Shown: positions 33,986 to 43,467, numbered from the stretch's first letter. The stretch is 64,000 nucleotides of DNA from Pseudomonadota bacterium (GCA_020161065.1 JAIUPH010000020.1:53296-117295), one strand, 5' to 3'. Numbers and translations: made by a program. Notes: a model not told the origin generated them from the letters alone.

Positions 33986-35611
33986 TCAACGCGCCGCCCG
34001 GGCGTCGCCGCGGATCAGATCGGCCGCCTTCTCGGCAATGGCCACCACCGGCGCATGCGTGTTGCCCGACACCAGCGTCGGCATCACCGATGCATCGACC
34101 ACGCGCAGGCCCTCGATGCCGTGCACGCGCAGCCGCTCGTCGACCACCGCCAGCGGGTCGGTGGCCAGCGGCCCCATCTTGCAGGTGCCGCTGGGGTGGA
34201 AGATGGTGGCCCCGGCCTCGCGGCAGAAGGCCAGCAGTTCGGCGTCGTCCACCGCGCCGGGGCCGGGCTTGACCTCGCGGCGCACGAAAGGCTGCATCGC
34301 CGGCGCCTGCGCGATGGCGCGCGCCGCGCGCACCGCCGCCACCGCGGTGCGGCGGTCGAGATCGGTCGACAGGTAGTTGGCCAGCATCGACGGCGGCAGC
34401 ATGGGGTTGGCGGAGCGGATCTGCACGCGCCCGCGCGAGCTGGGCCGCAGCTGGCAGACCGACAGCGTGAAGCCCGACCACGGGTGCGGCTTGCCGCCGG
34501 CCATGTCGGCCGACAGCGTGGCCACGTGGAACTGGATGTCGGGCCGCCCGGAGGGCGGCAGCGCGCGCATGAAGCAGCCGCCCTGGTTGATGCCCACCGC
34601 CAGCGGCCCGCGGCGCGCCAGCAGCCACTGCGCGCCGACGCGCGCGCGGCCCCACAGGCTGCGCAGGTCGTCGTTGGTGGTGATGGGCTGGCTGCACTCG
34701 TAGGTCAGGCGGATCTGCAAATGGTCCTGCAGGTTCTCGCCGACGCCGGGCAGCGCGTGCACCAGCGGCACGCCGTGCTGCTGCAGCAGCGGCGCCGGGC
34801 CGATGCCCGAGAGCTGCAGCAACTGCGGCGACTGGATGGCGCCGGCGCACAGCAGCACCTCGGCGCGCGCGCGGGCGCGCTGCTCGCTGCCGCCGGATCC
34901 GCCCTGGCGGTAGCGCACGCCCACCGCACGCCGGCCCTGCAGCTCGATGCCGGTGGCCTGCGCCTCGGTGCGGATCACGAGGTTGGGCCGCCGGCGTGCC
35001 GGCGCGAGGTAGGCCTTGGCCGCGCTGACGCGCCAGCCGCGGTGGGTGGTCAGCTGGTAGTAGCCGGCGCCTTCCTGCTGCGCGCCGTTGAAGTCGTCGT
35101 TGCGCGGCACGCCGCACTGCGCGGCGCCGTCGACGAAGGCGTCGATCAGCGGGTGGCGCGCGCCGATGTCGGACACGCGCAGCGGCCCGCTGTCGCCGTG
35201 CCAGCGGTCGGCGCCGCGCTGGTTGGTTTCCGAACGTTTGAAGTAAGGCAGCAGCTCGTCGTAGCCCCAGCCGCGGTTGCCGGCGGCGGCCCAGGCGTCG
35301 TAGTCCTCGCGCTGGCCGCGGATGTAGATCAGGCCGTTGATCGAGCTGGAGCCGCCCAGCGTCTTGCCGCGCGGCCAGTAGATGCGCCGCCCGTTCATCT
35401 GCGGGTCGGGGTCGGTCTCGAAGCACCAGTTGTAGCGGCGGCTCCACATGGTCTTGCCGTAGCCGATGGGCAGGTGGATCCAGAACGAGCGGTCGGCGGG
35501 ACCCGCTTCCAGCAGCAGCACGCGCACCGCCGGGTCGCGGCTGAGCACCGAGGCCAGCACGCAACCCGCCGAGCCGGCCCCGACGACGATGTAGTCGAAC
35601 TCCTCCGCCAT
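33986..35611 (-). CDS. GMC-family FAD oxidoreductase (choline-dehydrogenase-like)
   Basis: A 541-residue flavoprotein oxidising an alcohol or similar group. The FAD dinucleotide site is YIVVGAGSAGCVLASVLS at the N-terminus. WPRGKTLGGSSSINGLIYIRG is the first GMC signature and GAIQSPQLLQLSGIGP the second. The active-site His is in FHPSGTCKMGP and the partner residue in SGNTHAPVVAIAEKAA, where His stands at the position often held by Asn. It is read upstream of the dctPQM genes in the same direction (47 bases), suggesting oxidation of the imported substrate, and is divergent from an iclR gene. Confidence 0.93.
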   Translation of the reverse strand: MAEEFDYIVVGAGSAGCVLASVLSRDPAVRVLLLEAGPADRSFWIHLPIGYGKTMWSRRYNWCFETDPDPQMNGRRIYWPRGKTLGGSSSINGLIYIRGQREDYDAWAAAGNRGWGYDELLPYFKRSETNQRGADRWHGDSGPLRVSDIGARHPLIDAFVDGAAQCGVPRNDDFNGAQQEGAGYYQLTTHRGWRVSAAKAYLAPARRRPNLVIRTEAQATGIELQGRRAVGVRYRQGGSGGSEQRARARAEVLLCAGAIQSPQLLQLSGIGPAPLLQQHGVPLVHALPGVGENLQDHLQIRLTYECSQPITTNDDLRSLWGRARVGAQWLLARRGPLAVGINQGGCFMRALPPSGRPDIQFHVATLSADMAGGKPHPWSGFTLSVCQLRPSSRGRVQIRSANPMLPPSMLANYLSTDLDRRTAVAAVRAARAIAQAPAMQPFVRREVKPGPGAVDDAELLAFCREAGATIFHPSGTCKMGPLATDPLAVVDERLRVHGIEGLRVVDASVMPTLVSGNTHAPVVAIAEKAADLIRGDARAAR

Positions 35612-35699
35612 CGCGCCCTTTGAAAAAAACGGAACGTTTCGATCGGATTTCTGAAGCATCATAGGCACGCCCCACGGCCGACACAATGGCGCCCGCACC
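35612..35699. promoter_or_regulatory. divergent promoter region between the GMC oxidoreductase and iclR
   Basis: An 88-base gap with an unusual A-rich stretch (TTTGAAAAAAACGGAAC) and the imperfect dyad GGAACGTTTC next to GATCGGATTTC. In this very GC-rich DNA such a low-GC spot is a likely promoter and IclR operator. The exact -35 and -10 elements cannot be picked with confidence. Confidence 0.4.
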
Positions 35700-36494
35700 A
35701 TGCTTACCCTGAGAACGCCCGCGCCCGCGCCCACCGCTGCCGACGAAGGCGGCGGCGATTCGGCCGCCGACCGCGCGCTGCGCCTGCTGGGGCTGCTGGC
35801 ACGCGCCAGCCGCGCGCTGACGCTGGCCGAGCTGTCGCAGCAGATGGGCCTGCCCAAGGCCACCACGCACCGGCTGTGCAGCCAGCTGCAGGCCAACGGC
35901 CACCTGGCGCGCGACGTCGACGGCCGCGGCTTCGCCGTCGGCCCGGCGCTGCGCCGGCTGGCGCTGGACGCGCTGAACCACGGCAGCGTGCGCGGCCTGC
36001 GCCACGAGCGGCTGGCCGCGCTGGTGGCCGAGGTCGGCGAGACCTGCAACTTCACCACGCTGGACGGCGCCGCCGTGCTCTACCTCGACCGCGTGGAGGC
36101 GCCCTGGCCCTGGCGCCTGACGCTGGACGTCGGCACCCACGTGCCGCTGCACTGCACGGCCAGCGGCAAGCTGTTCCTCGCCTCGCTGGACGACACGGCG
36201 CGCGACGCGCTGCTGCGCAGCCTGCCGCTGCCGCGCATGACGGCCAACACGCTGGGCTCGCGCCGCGCGCTGCTGGCCGAGTGCGCCGCCATCCGCCAGC
36301 AGGGCTACGCGCTCGACCGCGAGGAGTTCATCGCCGGCCTGGTGGCGCTGGCGGTGCCGGTGCGCGACGCGCAAGGCCAGGTGCGCGCCGCCATCGCGGT
36401 GCACGCGCCGGTGGCAAGGCTCACGCTCAAGGGCGCCGTCGCCCGGCTGCCGGCGCTGCAGCGCGCGGCGGCGGGGATGAGCGCGCTGCTGTGA
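35700..36494 (+). CDS. IclR-family regulator of the adjacent TRAP/GMC genes
   Basis: A 264-residue regulator with an N-terminal winged helix (about 20-80: ALRLLGLLARASRALTLAEL, QMGLPKATTHRLCSQLQANG) and an IclR effector domain. The domain has VGETCNFTTLDGAAVLYLDRVEA, HCTASGKLFLASL and YALDREEFIAGLVALAVPVRD. It is divergent from the GMC oxidoreductase gene and probably controls it and dctPQM in response to the transported acid. It resembles the other IclR at 19098 in design but is clearly a different protein. Confidence 0.92.
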   Translation: MLTLRTPAPAPTAADEGGGDSAADRALRLLGLLARASRALTLAELSQQMGLPKATTHRLCSQLQANGHLARDVDGRGFAVGPALRRLALDALNHGSVRGLRHERLAALVAEVGETCNFTTLDGAAVLYLDRVEAPWPWRLTLDVGTHVPLHCTASGKLFLASLDDTARDALLRSLPLPRMTANTLGSRRALLAECAAIRQQGYALDREEFIAGLVALAVPVRDAQGQVRAAIAVHAPVARLTLKGAVARLPALQRAAAGMSALL

Positions 36495-36543
36495 GCGGCC
36501 GCGCGGCAAGCTAACGCCGCATCGCGGCGGCGCGGATCTCCAG

Positions 36544-36621
36544 GCCGGCCATCCGTCGTCGGATGTAGGGCTCCCCCATTTCGACGATGGCCCGTCCGCC
36601 GGGCGGTTCTAGGCTGTGGCC
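36544..36621 (+). repeat. 78-bp repeat, copy 1
   Basis: Runs from GCCGGCCATCCG to TAGGCTGTGGCC and is about 87% identical to copy 2. It contains the hairpin CATCCG-TCGT-CGGATG; the one difference there falls in the loop. It sits about 115 bases upstream of the small secreted protein gene at 36738. The rest of the 36495-36737 gap shows nothing else I can name. Confidence 0.7.
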
Positions 36622-36737
36622 GCCGTCGTCCAACGGCCCGGGGTTCCAAGGCGGTTCGGCGCGCGATCTCCGCTTCGCACCCGTCGCTGGCGCCACCGGC
36701 CCACCCGCATCCCACTTCAACCACCAGAGACAAGCCC

Positions 36738-37103
36738 ATGAAAGCCATCGTCCTTCCACTCTTGCTCGCCTGCCCACTGTCATGGGCGCAGCCTGCACCA
36801 TCCGAGTTCCCGGACGGCGCTGCGGCCGTCACGCCGGAGTCACTGAAGGGTTTCGTCTCTGACAAGGTCTTCGCGGTCAATGCTTCGAAGGGGCCGCCAT
36901 GGCGGTTGCAGTTCAACGCCGACGGCCTCTTCTACGTCAACATCGGCTACTTCAGTGACACGGGCCGGTGGACCATCAAGGACGGTTCCCTTTGCACTGA
37001 AGCACCGAAGATCAGGCCAAGTTGCAATGAAGTTCGAGCCAAAGGACAGGAGCTGTACCTGAAGCGAGACAACGGCGAGATCGTCAAGCTCGAGCCTCGA
37101 TAG
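36738..37103 (+). CDS. small secreted protein
   Basis: A 121-residue protein with a signal peptide (about 1-18, MKAIVLPLLLACPLSWAQ). The mature part includes PWRLQFNADGLFYVNIGYFSDTG, then RWTIKDGSLCTEAPK and a pair of Cys (SLCTE, RPSCNE). The alternation of GRW, a solvent turn and a short beta run suggests a small beta-rich fold, as in lipocalin-like or META-like proteins. No family is certain. Base composition is lower in GC than the neighbours, and it is flanked by the 78-bp repeats, so it may have been gained recently. Confidence 0.6.
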   Translation: MKAIVLPLLLACPLSWAQPAPSEFPDGAAAVTPESLKGFVSDKVFAVNASKGPPWRLQFNADGLFYVNIGYFSDTGRWTIKDGSLCTEAPKIRPSCNEVRAKGQELYLKRDNGEIVKLEPR

Positions 37104-37111
37104 CGGTCATG

Positions 37112-37189
37112 CCGGCCATCCGTCGCCGGATGTAGGGCTCCACCAGTTGGCCGATGGCCCGTTCGCCGCGCGGTTCTAGCCTCTGTCCA
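37112..37189 (+). repeat. 78-bp repeat, copy 2
   Basis: Runs from GCCGGCCATCCG to AGCCTCTGTCC, directly after the first small secreted gene (36738-37103) and about 80 bases upstream of the second. It differs from copy 1 at about ten of 78 bases, mostly outside the hairpin CATCCG-TCGC-CGGATG. Confidence 0.7.
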
Positions 37190-37269
37190 TCTCGCAAGCC
37201 GCACGCGGTGCGTTCCCGGCCCGGCGGACATTGACGGCATTGCAACGAATCCAGTCCAGGAGGAGGATC

Positions 37270-37641
37270 ATGTTCAAACGAGCGCTCGGTATCCTGTGCC
37301 TTGCGGCCAGCGCGCTGGCCAGTGCGCAAACGCCGTCAGCCTTCTTGGGGACTTGGACGGTGACCTGGGACGGTGGCAAACGACCCCAGCAGGCCCGGCT
37401 GGTGATCACCGAGTCCGGCGGCACGTGGAAACAAGCGGCATCGACAAAGCTCGACCCGTGCCTCGGTCGGGAAGTACCCGTTTCGCTCGAAGGCGTGGAC
37501 GGCGACGCGGCGACGATTCACCTCAAGTTCTCGGAAGCGCTGCCGGGCTGCACCGACGTGAAGATCAAGGTCAGGAAGCTGAACGACAAGGCGCTTGCCG
37601 GCACTCGCGGTCAGGCAGAGGTCGCGTTTGCCCGCGAGTAG
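37270..37641 (+). CDS. small secreted protein, lipocalin/META-like guess
   Basis: A 123-residue protein with a clear signal peptide ([20 protein letters not shown]) cleaved near residue 20. The start of the mature part, PSAFLGTWTVTWDGGKRPQQ, then ARLVITESGGTW, is like the first strands of small secreted beta-barrel domains. Two Cys (DPCLGR, PGCTDV) may form a disulfide. The start at 37270 has an ideal AGGAGGAGG ribosome site. It follows copy 2 of the 78-bp repeat. The function is unknown. Confidence 0.65.
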   Translation: MFKRALGILCLAASALASAQTPSAFLGTWTVTWDGGKRPQQARLVITESGGTWKQAASTKLDPCLGREVPVSLEGVDGDAATIHLKFSEALPGCTDVKIKVRKLNDKALAGTRGQAEVAFARE

Positions 37642-37698
37642 CCGCGTCGCGGCCTGACGCCAGGTTCGAGCGTTACGCCGACGGCAGGCGCAAGGCAC

Positions 37699-39339
37699 TC
37701 AGGCCTCGAACACCCGCCCGCCCAGCACGGTGCCCCACACGCGCAAATCCTTCAGCCCCTGCGGGCCGCAGGTGGCGGGGTCGTCGTGCAGCACGCAGAA
37801 GTCGGCGCGCTTGCCGCATTCGATGCTGCCGATCTCGCCGTCGAGCTTGAGCGTGGTCGCCGCGCCCAGCGTGATGGCTTGCAGCGCCTGGCCGACGCTG
37901 ATGCGCTGGCGCTCGCCGAGCACGCGGCCACTGGCCGTCAAACGGTTGACGGCGCACCAGGCGGTGAACAGCGGCGCCAGCGGCGTGATCGGCGCGTCGG
38001 AATGGATGGCCAGCGTGACGCCGGCGTCCAACGCCGAGCGGCAGGCGTTCATGCGCTCGGCGCGCTCGGGGCCGACGGTCACCGCGCGGTGCTGGTCGCC
38101 CCAGTAGAAGTGGTGGTTGGCAAAGAGGTTGACGCACAGGCCCAGCGCCTTGATGCGGCGGAACTGCGCGTCGTCGGCCAGTTGGCAGTGCTGCAGCGTG
38201 AAGCGGTGGTCGCTCGCGGGCTGGCGGCCCAGCGCCTGCTGCAGGCAGTCCAGCGCCAGCTCGGTGGCCTCGTCGCCGTTGGTGTGGGTGTGCACCTGCA
38301 CGCCGTGCTGCAAGGCCAGCTCGTAGCACTCGCGCATCGCCTCGGGCGCCGTGTACCACAGGCCGTTGGGGCTGCCGTTGTAGTAGCCCGGCCAGCGCAG
38401 CCGGGCGCTGAAGCCCTGGATCGAGCCGTCGGCCACCACCTTGATGCGGCCCAGGCGCAACTGCTCGGTGCTGCGCTCGGCCAGTGACTTGGCGCGTTGC
38501 ACGGCGGCGGCCGGCGTCAGGCCGATCAGCCGCAGCAGCGGCACCAGCCGCACGGGGTAGGCAGCGTCGCCGGTGACCTGCAGCAGCGTCTGCAGTTCGG
38601 CGTCGCCCAGCGTCGCCGCCAGGTCGGTGGCGGTGGTGACGCCGGCGCGCACGCACAGGCGGCCGAAGTCGCGCATGCCTTGCTCGTCGCCCGACAGGAA
38701 GCTGCGGTTCAGGCCCACGTGGTCCAGCACCGGCAGCATGGCCTCGGGGCCCTTCAGCTCGCCGCTGGGCAGGCCGTCGGCGCCGAGCGGAAAGCCCGGG
38801 TGGTCGATGCCCGTGCGCAGGAAGCCGGCGCGCTGCAGCGCCGCGCTGTTGACGTTGAGGATGTGCGCGCTGGCGTGCATCAGGCCCACCGGGCGGCTGG
38901 CGCTGACGCGGTCGAGGTCGGCGCGGCTGCAGCGCTGCTGGCCGAAGTAGATGGGGTCGAAGCCCCAGCCGACCACCGGCCCGTCGCCGCCGGCCGCCGC
39001 CGCGGCCTGCGCCAGCGCCTGCACCACCGCGTCCAGGCTCTTCAGCCCCGGCCAGGTGCGGCCGGCGGGGTCGACGGCGTCGAAGTAGCCGCAGTAGACG
39101 TAGCGCCACAGCGTGCCGGCCATCAGGTGGCTGTGGCCTTCCACCAGCCCCGGCATCAGCACCAGGTCGGCGAAGCGCGTGTCCAGCCGGTGCGGGCCCC
39201 AGCCGCTCAGCTCGTCCAGGTTGCCGGCGCCGAGGATGCGGCCGTCGCGCACCGCCACGTGCGTGGCCTCGGGCCGCGCCGGGTGCATCGTGAGGATGCG
39301 GCGCGCCGGGTAGACGACGGTCTCTGCCGCGGCTGTCAC
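37699..39339 (-). CDS. amidohydrolase, YtcJ-like (amidohydrolase_3)
   Basis: A 546-residue TIM-barrel metal-dependent hydrolase. The first metal site is GLVEGHSHLMAGTLW, the carboxylated or bridging region is VVADGSIQGFS, a His is in HTHTNGDEATELAL, another in LQHCQL, and the last Asp in AIHSDAPITP. ITLGAATTLKLDGEIGSIECGKRADF closes the barrel. Start is GTG overlapping the aminotransferase stop (GTGA), so the two are translationally coupled. The substrate (an amide or N-acyl compound) is unknown; the coupling suggests it frees an amine for the aminotransferase. Confidence 0.88.
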   Translation of the reverse strand: MTAAAETVVYPARRILTMHPARPEATHVAVRDGRILGAGNLDELSGWGPHRLDTRFADLVLMPGLVEGHSHLMAGTLWRYVYCGYFDAVDPAGRTWPGLKSLDAVVQALAQAAAAAGGDGPVVGWGFDPIYFGQQRCSRADLDRVSASRPVGLMHASAHILNVNSAALQRAGFLRTGIDHPGFPLGADGLPSGELKGPEAMLPVLDHVGLNRSFLSGDEQGMRDFGRLCVRAGVTTATDLAATLGDAELQTLLQVTGDAAYPVRLVPLLRLIGLTPAAAVQRAKSLAERSTEQLRLGRIKVVADGSIQGFSARLRWPGYYNGSPNGLWYTAPEAMRECYELALQHGVQVHTHTNGDEATELALDCLQQALGRQPASDHRFTLQHCQLADDAQFRRIKALGLCVNLFANHHFYWGDQHRAVTVGPERAERMNACRSALDAGVTLAIHSDAPITPLAPLFTAWCAVNRLTASGRVLGERQRISVGQALQAITLGAATTLKLDGEIGSIECGKRADFCVLHDDPATCGPQGLKDLRVWGTVLGGRVFEA

Positions 39340-40655
39340 GACGCCAACGCCTCACGCAACTTGGCGACGATCTCGTCGATGTGCTGGCGCTCGGCCACCA
39401 GCGGCGGCGCGACGATCAGCGAGTCGCCGGTGTTCTTCAGGTTGAGGCCGATGTCGTAGAGCTTCTTCTGCAGCTCGTGGCCGCGCGCGCCGGGGCTGCC
39501 GGCGGGCGCCATCTCGATGGCGCCCATCAGCCCGATCGAGCGCACGTCGGCCACGCCGGGCGCGTCGGCCAGCGAATGCAGGCCGTCGGCGAGGTAGGGC
39601 GCCAGCGCGGCGGCGCGGTCGAACAAGCGCTCGTCGCGGAAGATGTCCATCATCGCCAGCCCGGCCGCGCAGGCCGCCGGGTGCGCGCTGTAGGTGTAGC
39701 CGTGGAAGAACTCCACGCCCTGCTTCGGCCCGGCCTCGGTGATGGCGTCGTAGACCGCCTGCTGCGCCACCACCGCGCCCATCGGCTGCGCGCCGTTGGT
39801 CATGGCCTTGGCCATGGTCATCAGGTCGGGCGTCACGCCGAAGGCCTGCGCCGCGAACGGCGCGCCCAGGCGGCCCCAGCCGGTGATGACCTCGTCGAAG
39901 ACGAGCAGGATGCCGTGCTCGTCGCAGATCTGGCGCAGCCGCTGCAGGTAGCCCTTGGGCGGCGGCAGGCAGCCGTAGGAGCCGGCCACCGGCTCGACGA
40001 AGCAGGCCGCGATGTTCTCGCCGCCGTACAGCTGGCAAAAGCGCAGCAGGTCGTCGGCGAGGTCGGCGCCGGCCTCGGGCTGGCCGCGCGCGAACCGGTT
40101 CTGCGGCAGCGCCGTGTGGCGCATGTGGTAGACGCCGCCCAGCCCCACGCCGTAGGCACGGCGGTTGTTGACCATGCCGGCCAGCGCCACGCCGCCCATG
40201 TTGACGCCGTGGTAGGCACGCTCGCGCGAAACGAACAGCTGGCGCTGCGGCTGGCCGCGCACGCGGTGCAGCATCAGCGCCACCTTCATCGCGGTGTCCA
40301 CCGCCTCGGAGCCGCTGTTGACGAAGAACACGCGGTTCAGTCCGGCCGGCGTGTACTCGGCGATGCGCGCCGCCAGCTCGAAGGCCTTGCTCTGGCCGCG
40401 CAGGAAGGGCGCGGTGAAGTCCAGCGTCTGCAACTGGCGGTAGACGGCCTCGGCGATCTCCTTGCGGCAATGCCCGGCGGCCACGCAGAACAGGCCCGAC
40501 GAGGCGTCGATCACCGCGCGGCCATCGGGCGTATAGAAGTACATGCCCTGCGCGCGCGCGAACAGCCGCGGCTCGGCCTTGAACTCCTTGTTCGGCGAGA
40601 ACGGCATCCAGAACGGCTGCAGGCTGGTGGCGACTTCGGGTTCGGCGTGTCCCAT
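39336..40655 (-). CDS. class III aminotransferase, omega-amino acid:pyruvate type (possible taurine aminotransferase)
   Basis: A PLP enzyme of 439 residues. SGLFCVAAGHCRKEI, FFVNSGSEAVDTAMK (phosphate-binding), RERAYHGVNMGG, CFVEPVAGSYG and LLVFDEVITGWGR are class III motifs. The PLP lysine is in MAKAMTNGAQPMGAV, and HGYTYSAHPAACAA ends the core. The closest pattern is omega-amino acid:pyruvate transaminase. Being divergent from tauABC-like genes and having xsc in the same window, it may convert taurine and pyruvate to sulfoacetaldehyde and alanine. Beta-alanine or other omega-amines are equally possible by sequence. Confidence 0.88.
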   Translation of the reverse strand: MGHAEPEVATSLQPFWMPFSPNKEFKAEPRLFARAQGMYFYTPDGRAVIDASSGLFCVAAGHCRKEIAEAVYRQLQTLDFTAPFLRGQSKAFELAARIAEYTPAGLNRVFFVNSGSEAVDTAMKVALMLHRVRGQPQRQLFVSRERAYHGVNMGGVALAGMVNNRRAYGVGLGGVYHMRHTALPQNRFARGQPEAGADLADDLLRFCQLYGGENIAACFVEPVAGSYGCLPPPKGYLQRLRQICDEHGILLVFDEVITGWGRLGAPFAAQAFGVTPDLMTMAKAMTNGAQPMGAVVAQQAVYDAITEAGPKQGVEFFHGYTYSAHPAACAAGLAMMDIFRDERLFDRAAALAPYLADGLHSLADAPGVADVRSIGLMGAIEMAPAGSPGARGHELQKKLYDIGLNLKNTGDSLIVAPPLVAERQHIDEIVAKLREALAS

Positions 40656-40815
40656 GGCTCGGCTCCGGTGGCGAAGGTGGCGTGACGGCGCATTCTGGCG
40701 CCGATCGCGCGCCGCCGGCCAGCGGCGAAACCTGCAGCCAGCGGCGGCGGGCACTGGCATCATTGCGCTCCCGCGCCTTGCGTCGCACGCATCATCACCA
40801 CCCGGAGGAAACCCG
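40656..40815. promoter_or_regulatory. divergent promoter region, aminotransferase versus tauABC-like operon
   Basis: A 160-base gap that must hold promoters for both directions. A good GGAGGAAA ribosome site for the tauA-like gene is at its right end. I see no clear -35/-10 pair or dyad, and no regulator gene is adjacent. Confidence 0.4.
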
Positions 40816-41823
40816 ATGAGCCTGATGAAGAGCACCCTGGCCGCCCTGGCGGCCGTCGCCGTCGTCTGCAGCAGCCCGGCGCTGGCGCAGCCGAAGAAGG
40901 AAGTGACCTTCGCCCACCAGGACATGCTGGTGCCGCTGCGCACGGTGATGGAGTCGGGCGAGCTGGAGAAGACCACCGGCTACAAGATCAACTGGCGCAT
41001 GTTCGGCGGCGGCGGCGACGTCATCAAGGCCATGGCCAGCGGCGACGTGCAGATCGGCGAGGCCGGCTCCAGCCCCATCGTCGCGGCGGCCAGCCAGGGC
41101 CAGGACATCCAGCTGTTCTGGATCCTCGACGACATCGCCGACGCCGAGGCGCTGATCGCCCGCAACGGCAGCAACATCAACGGCATCAAGGACCTCAAGG
41201 GCAAGAAGGTGGCCACGCCCTTCGTCAGCACGGCGCACTACCAGCTGATGGCCATCATGAAGGTCGACGGCGTCGACGCCAAGAGCGTCAACGTGATGAA
41301 CCTGCGGCCGCCCGAGATCGCCGCCGCCTGGGAGCGCGGCGACATCGACGCCGCCTTCGTCTGGGACCCCGTGCTCAGCAAGATCAAGGGCAACGGCAAG
41401 GTCATCGCCACCTCCAAGACCATCGGCGCCAAGGGCTTCCCCACCTTCGACGGGCTGATCGTCAACACCAAGTGGGCCGCCGAGCACGGCGACTTCATGG
41501 TCGCGCTGGTCAAGGCGCTGGCCAAGGCCGATGCCGCCTACCGCGACAACAAGGCCAAGTGGACCGCCGACTCCGCCGAGGTGAAGGCGGTGGCCAAGTG
41601 GACCAAGGCCGAAGCCAAGGACGTGCCGCCGGTGATGGGGCTGTACAGCTTCCCGACCATGCAGGAGCAGCTCGGCCCCAACTGGCTGGGCGGCGGCGCC
41701 GCCAAGGCGATGACGAGCACGGCCGCGTTCCTGAAGGAGCAGGGCCGCATCCAGGAAGTCAAGCCCGACTACAAGGCCTTCGTGACCGACGCCTACATCA
41801 AGAAGGCGATGGCGGCCAAGTAA
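40816..41823 (+). CDS. tauA: taurine/sulfonate-type ABC transporter substrate-binding protein
   Basis: A 335-residue periplasmic protein with a signal peptide (about 1-24, ending SSPALAQ). [43 protein letters not shown] and [16 protein letters not shown] are typical of the TauA/SsuA/nitrate-type binding proteins. [24 protein letters not shown] is the strongest TauA-like piece. GGAGG lies before the ATG. With the next two genes it makes a complete importer. Substrates could be taurine or another sulfonate; the xsc pathway in this window supports that. Confidence 0.88.
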   Translation: MSLMKSTLAALAAVAVVCSSPALAQPKKEVTFAHQDMLVPLRTVMESGELEKTTGYKINWRMFGGGGDVIKAMASGDVQIGEAGSSPIVAAASQGQDIQLFWILDDIADAEALIARNGSNINGIKDLKGKKVATPFVSTAHYQLMAIMKVDGVDAKSVNVMNLRPPEIAAAWERGDIDAAFVWDPVLSKIKGNGKVIATSKTIGAKGFPTFDGLIVNTKWAAEHGDFMVALVKALAKADAAYRDNKAKWTADSAEVKAVAKWTKAEAKDVPPVMGLYSFPTMQEQLGPNWLGGGAAKAMTSTAAFLKEQGRIQEVKPDYKAFVTDAYIKKAMAAK

Positions 41824-41864
41824 GCCCCGCCCCGCCCGCGCCGCGCCGCCGCCCCGAAGCCCGC

Positions 41865-42668
41865 ATGCCCACGCTCGACATCCGCGGGCTCAGCGTCAAC
41901 TACGCCGTCAAGGGCGGCACGCTGCAGGCGCTGGCCACCGTCGACCTGTGCCTGCGCGACGGCGACTTCGTCGTCGCGCTCGGCGCCTCGGGCTGCGGCA
42001 AGACCACGCTGCTGAACTGCATCGCCGGCTTCCTGCCGCCCAGCAGCGGGCAGATCCTACTCGACGGCCGGCCGGTGCAAGGCCCCGGCGCCGACCGCGG
42101 CGTGGTGTTCCAGAAGCACGCGCTGATGCCCTGGCTGACCGTGCGCGACAACGTCGCTTTGGGCCTGCGCCTGCGCGGCGTGGAGCGCGCCGCGCGCGAG
42201 CGCGTGGCCGACGAGAAGCTGGCGCTGGTGGGCCTGCAGGGCTTCGGCGCGCGCGCGGTGTACGAGCTCTCGGGCGGCATGCAGCAGCGCGTGGGCATTG
42301 CGCGCGCGCTGGCCAACGACCCCGCGGTGCTGCTGATGGACGAGCCGATGGGCGCGCTCGACGCCTTCACGCGCGAACAGGTGCAGGAGATCCTGCTCGA
42401 AGCCTGGGCCGCCACGCGCAAGATGGTGTTCTTCATCACCCACTCGGTCGAGGAGGCGCTGTTCCTCGCCACGCGGCTGGTGGTGATGAGCCCCAGCCCC
42501 GGGCGCATCAGCCACGTCTACGACGACTTGCCGTTCTCGCGCGAATTCCTGCAGCAGCACGACGCGCGCGCCATCAAGAGCCAGCCGGCCTTCATCGCGC
42601 TGCGCGAAGAGGTGCTGGCGCGCGTGCACCACCGCGAAGCGCCGCCGCAGGCCGCCGCCCATGGCTGA
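41865..42668 (+). CDS. tauB: taurine/sulfonate-type ABC transporter ATPase
   Basis: A 267-residue ABC ATPase. Walker A is GASGCGKTT at about 41, the Q-loop [12 protein letters not shown], the signature [15 protein letters not shown] and Walker [12 protein letters not shown], followed by the switch His in [33 protein letters not shown] and the pattern after it are characteristic of TauB/SsuB. It overlaps tauC by eight bases. Confidence 0.93.
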   Translation: MPTLDIRGLSVNYAVKGGTLQALATVDLCLRDGDFVVALGASGCGKTTLLNCIAGFLPPSSGQILLDGRPVQGPGADRGVVFQKHALMPWLTVRDNVALGLRLRGVERAARERVADEKLALVGLQGFGARAVYELSGGMQQRVGIARALANDPAVLLMDEPMGALDAFTREQVQEILLEAWAATRKMVFFITHSVEEALFLATRLVVMSPSPGRISHVYDDLPFSREFLQQHDARAIKSQPAFIALREEVLARVHHREAPPQAAAHG

Positions 42669-43467
42669 AGCGCCGCGCACCAGCCGCTTCCGCGAACCGG
42701 GCGAAGGCTCCAGCCTGTGGATCAGCGCGGCCACCATCGCGCTGCTGCTGCTGGCCTGGTTCGTCGTCACGCAGTTCGGGCTGATCAAGCCGCTGTTCCT
42801 GCCCAAGCCGCAGACCGTGTGGCAGACCTTCGTCGACTACCTCACCGGCAGCGCCAACGACCAGCCGCTGTGGCAGCACTTCGTGGCCAGCATCCTGCGC
42901 GTGACGGTGGCCTTCTGGCTGGCCTTCGTCACCGCGGTGCCGGTGGGCATCGCGATGGGCGTCAGCCGCGTCGCGCGCGGCGTGTTCGACCCGCCGATCG
43001 AGTTCTACCGCCCGCTGCCGCCGCTGGCCTACCTGCCGCTGATCATCATCTGGTTCGGCATCGAAGAGATGCCCAAGGTGCTGCTCATCTACCTGGCCTG
43101 CTTCGCGCCGCTGGCGCTGGCCGCACGCTCGGGCATGAAAAGCGCCAGCAGCGAGCAGATCCACGCCGCGTATTCGATGGGCGCCACCTACGGCCAGGTG
43201 ATCCGCCACGTCATCCTGCCGGCGGCGCTGCCCGAGATCCTGGTCGGCATGCGCATCGCCATCGGCTTCGGCTGGACCACGCTGGTGGCCGCCGAGATGG
43301 TGGCCGCCCACGTCGGCCTCGGGCAGATGGTGCTCAACGCCAGCAACTTCCTGCGCACCGACATCGTCATCATGGGCATCTTCGTGATCGGCATCGTGGC
43401 CTATTTGTTCGACCTGTTCATGCGCTGGGTCGAACGCCGCCTGGTGCCGTGGAAAGGCCGGATGTGA
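42661..43467 (+). CDS. tauC: taurine/sulfonate-type ABC transporter permease
   Basis: A 268-residue permease with about six membrane helices. [15 protein letters not shown] precedes the transport domain; [27 protein letters not shown] and the coupling loop around [35 protein letters not shown] (EAA-type loop) are TauC/SsuC hallmarks. It starts inside the end of tauB and overlaps the next gene by GTGA. Confidence 0.93.
   Translation: MAEAPRTSRFREPGEGSSLWISAATIALLLLAWFVVTQFGLIKPLFLPKPQTVWQTFVDYLTGSANDQPLWQHFVASILRVTVAFWLAFVTAVPVGIAMGVSRVARGVFDPPIEFYRPLPPLAYLPLIIIWFGIEEMPKVLLIYLACFAPLALAARSGMKSASSEQIHAAYSMGATYGQVIRHVILPAALPEILVGMRIAIGFGWTTLVAAEMVAAHVGLGQMVLNASNFLRTDIVIMGIFVIGIVAYLFDLFMRWVERRLVPWKGRM

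Noticed and set aside
36495-37189. Integron gene cassettes with attC sites around the two small secreted genes
   Set aside because: The 78-bp repeats are spaced like cassette ends, but I cannot find the RYYYAAC and GTTRRRY core sites in the right places. There is no integrase in the window.
39336-40655. A firm taurine:pyruvate aminotransferase (tpa) assignment
   Set aside because: The sequence is nearer to omega-amino acid:pyruvate transaminases than to known Tpa. Only context suggests taurine, so no gene symbol is given.
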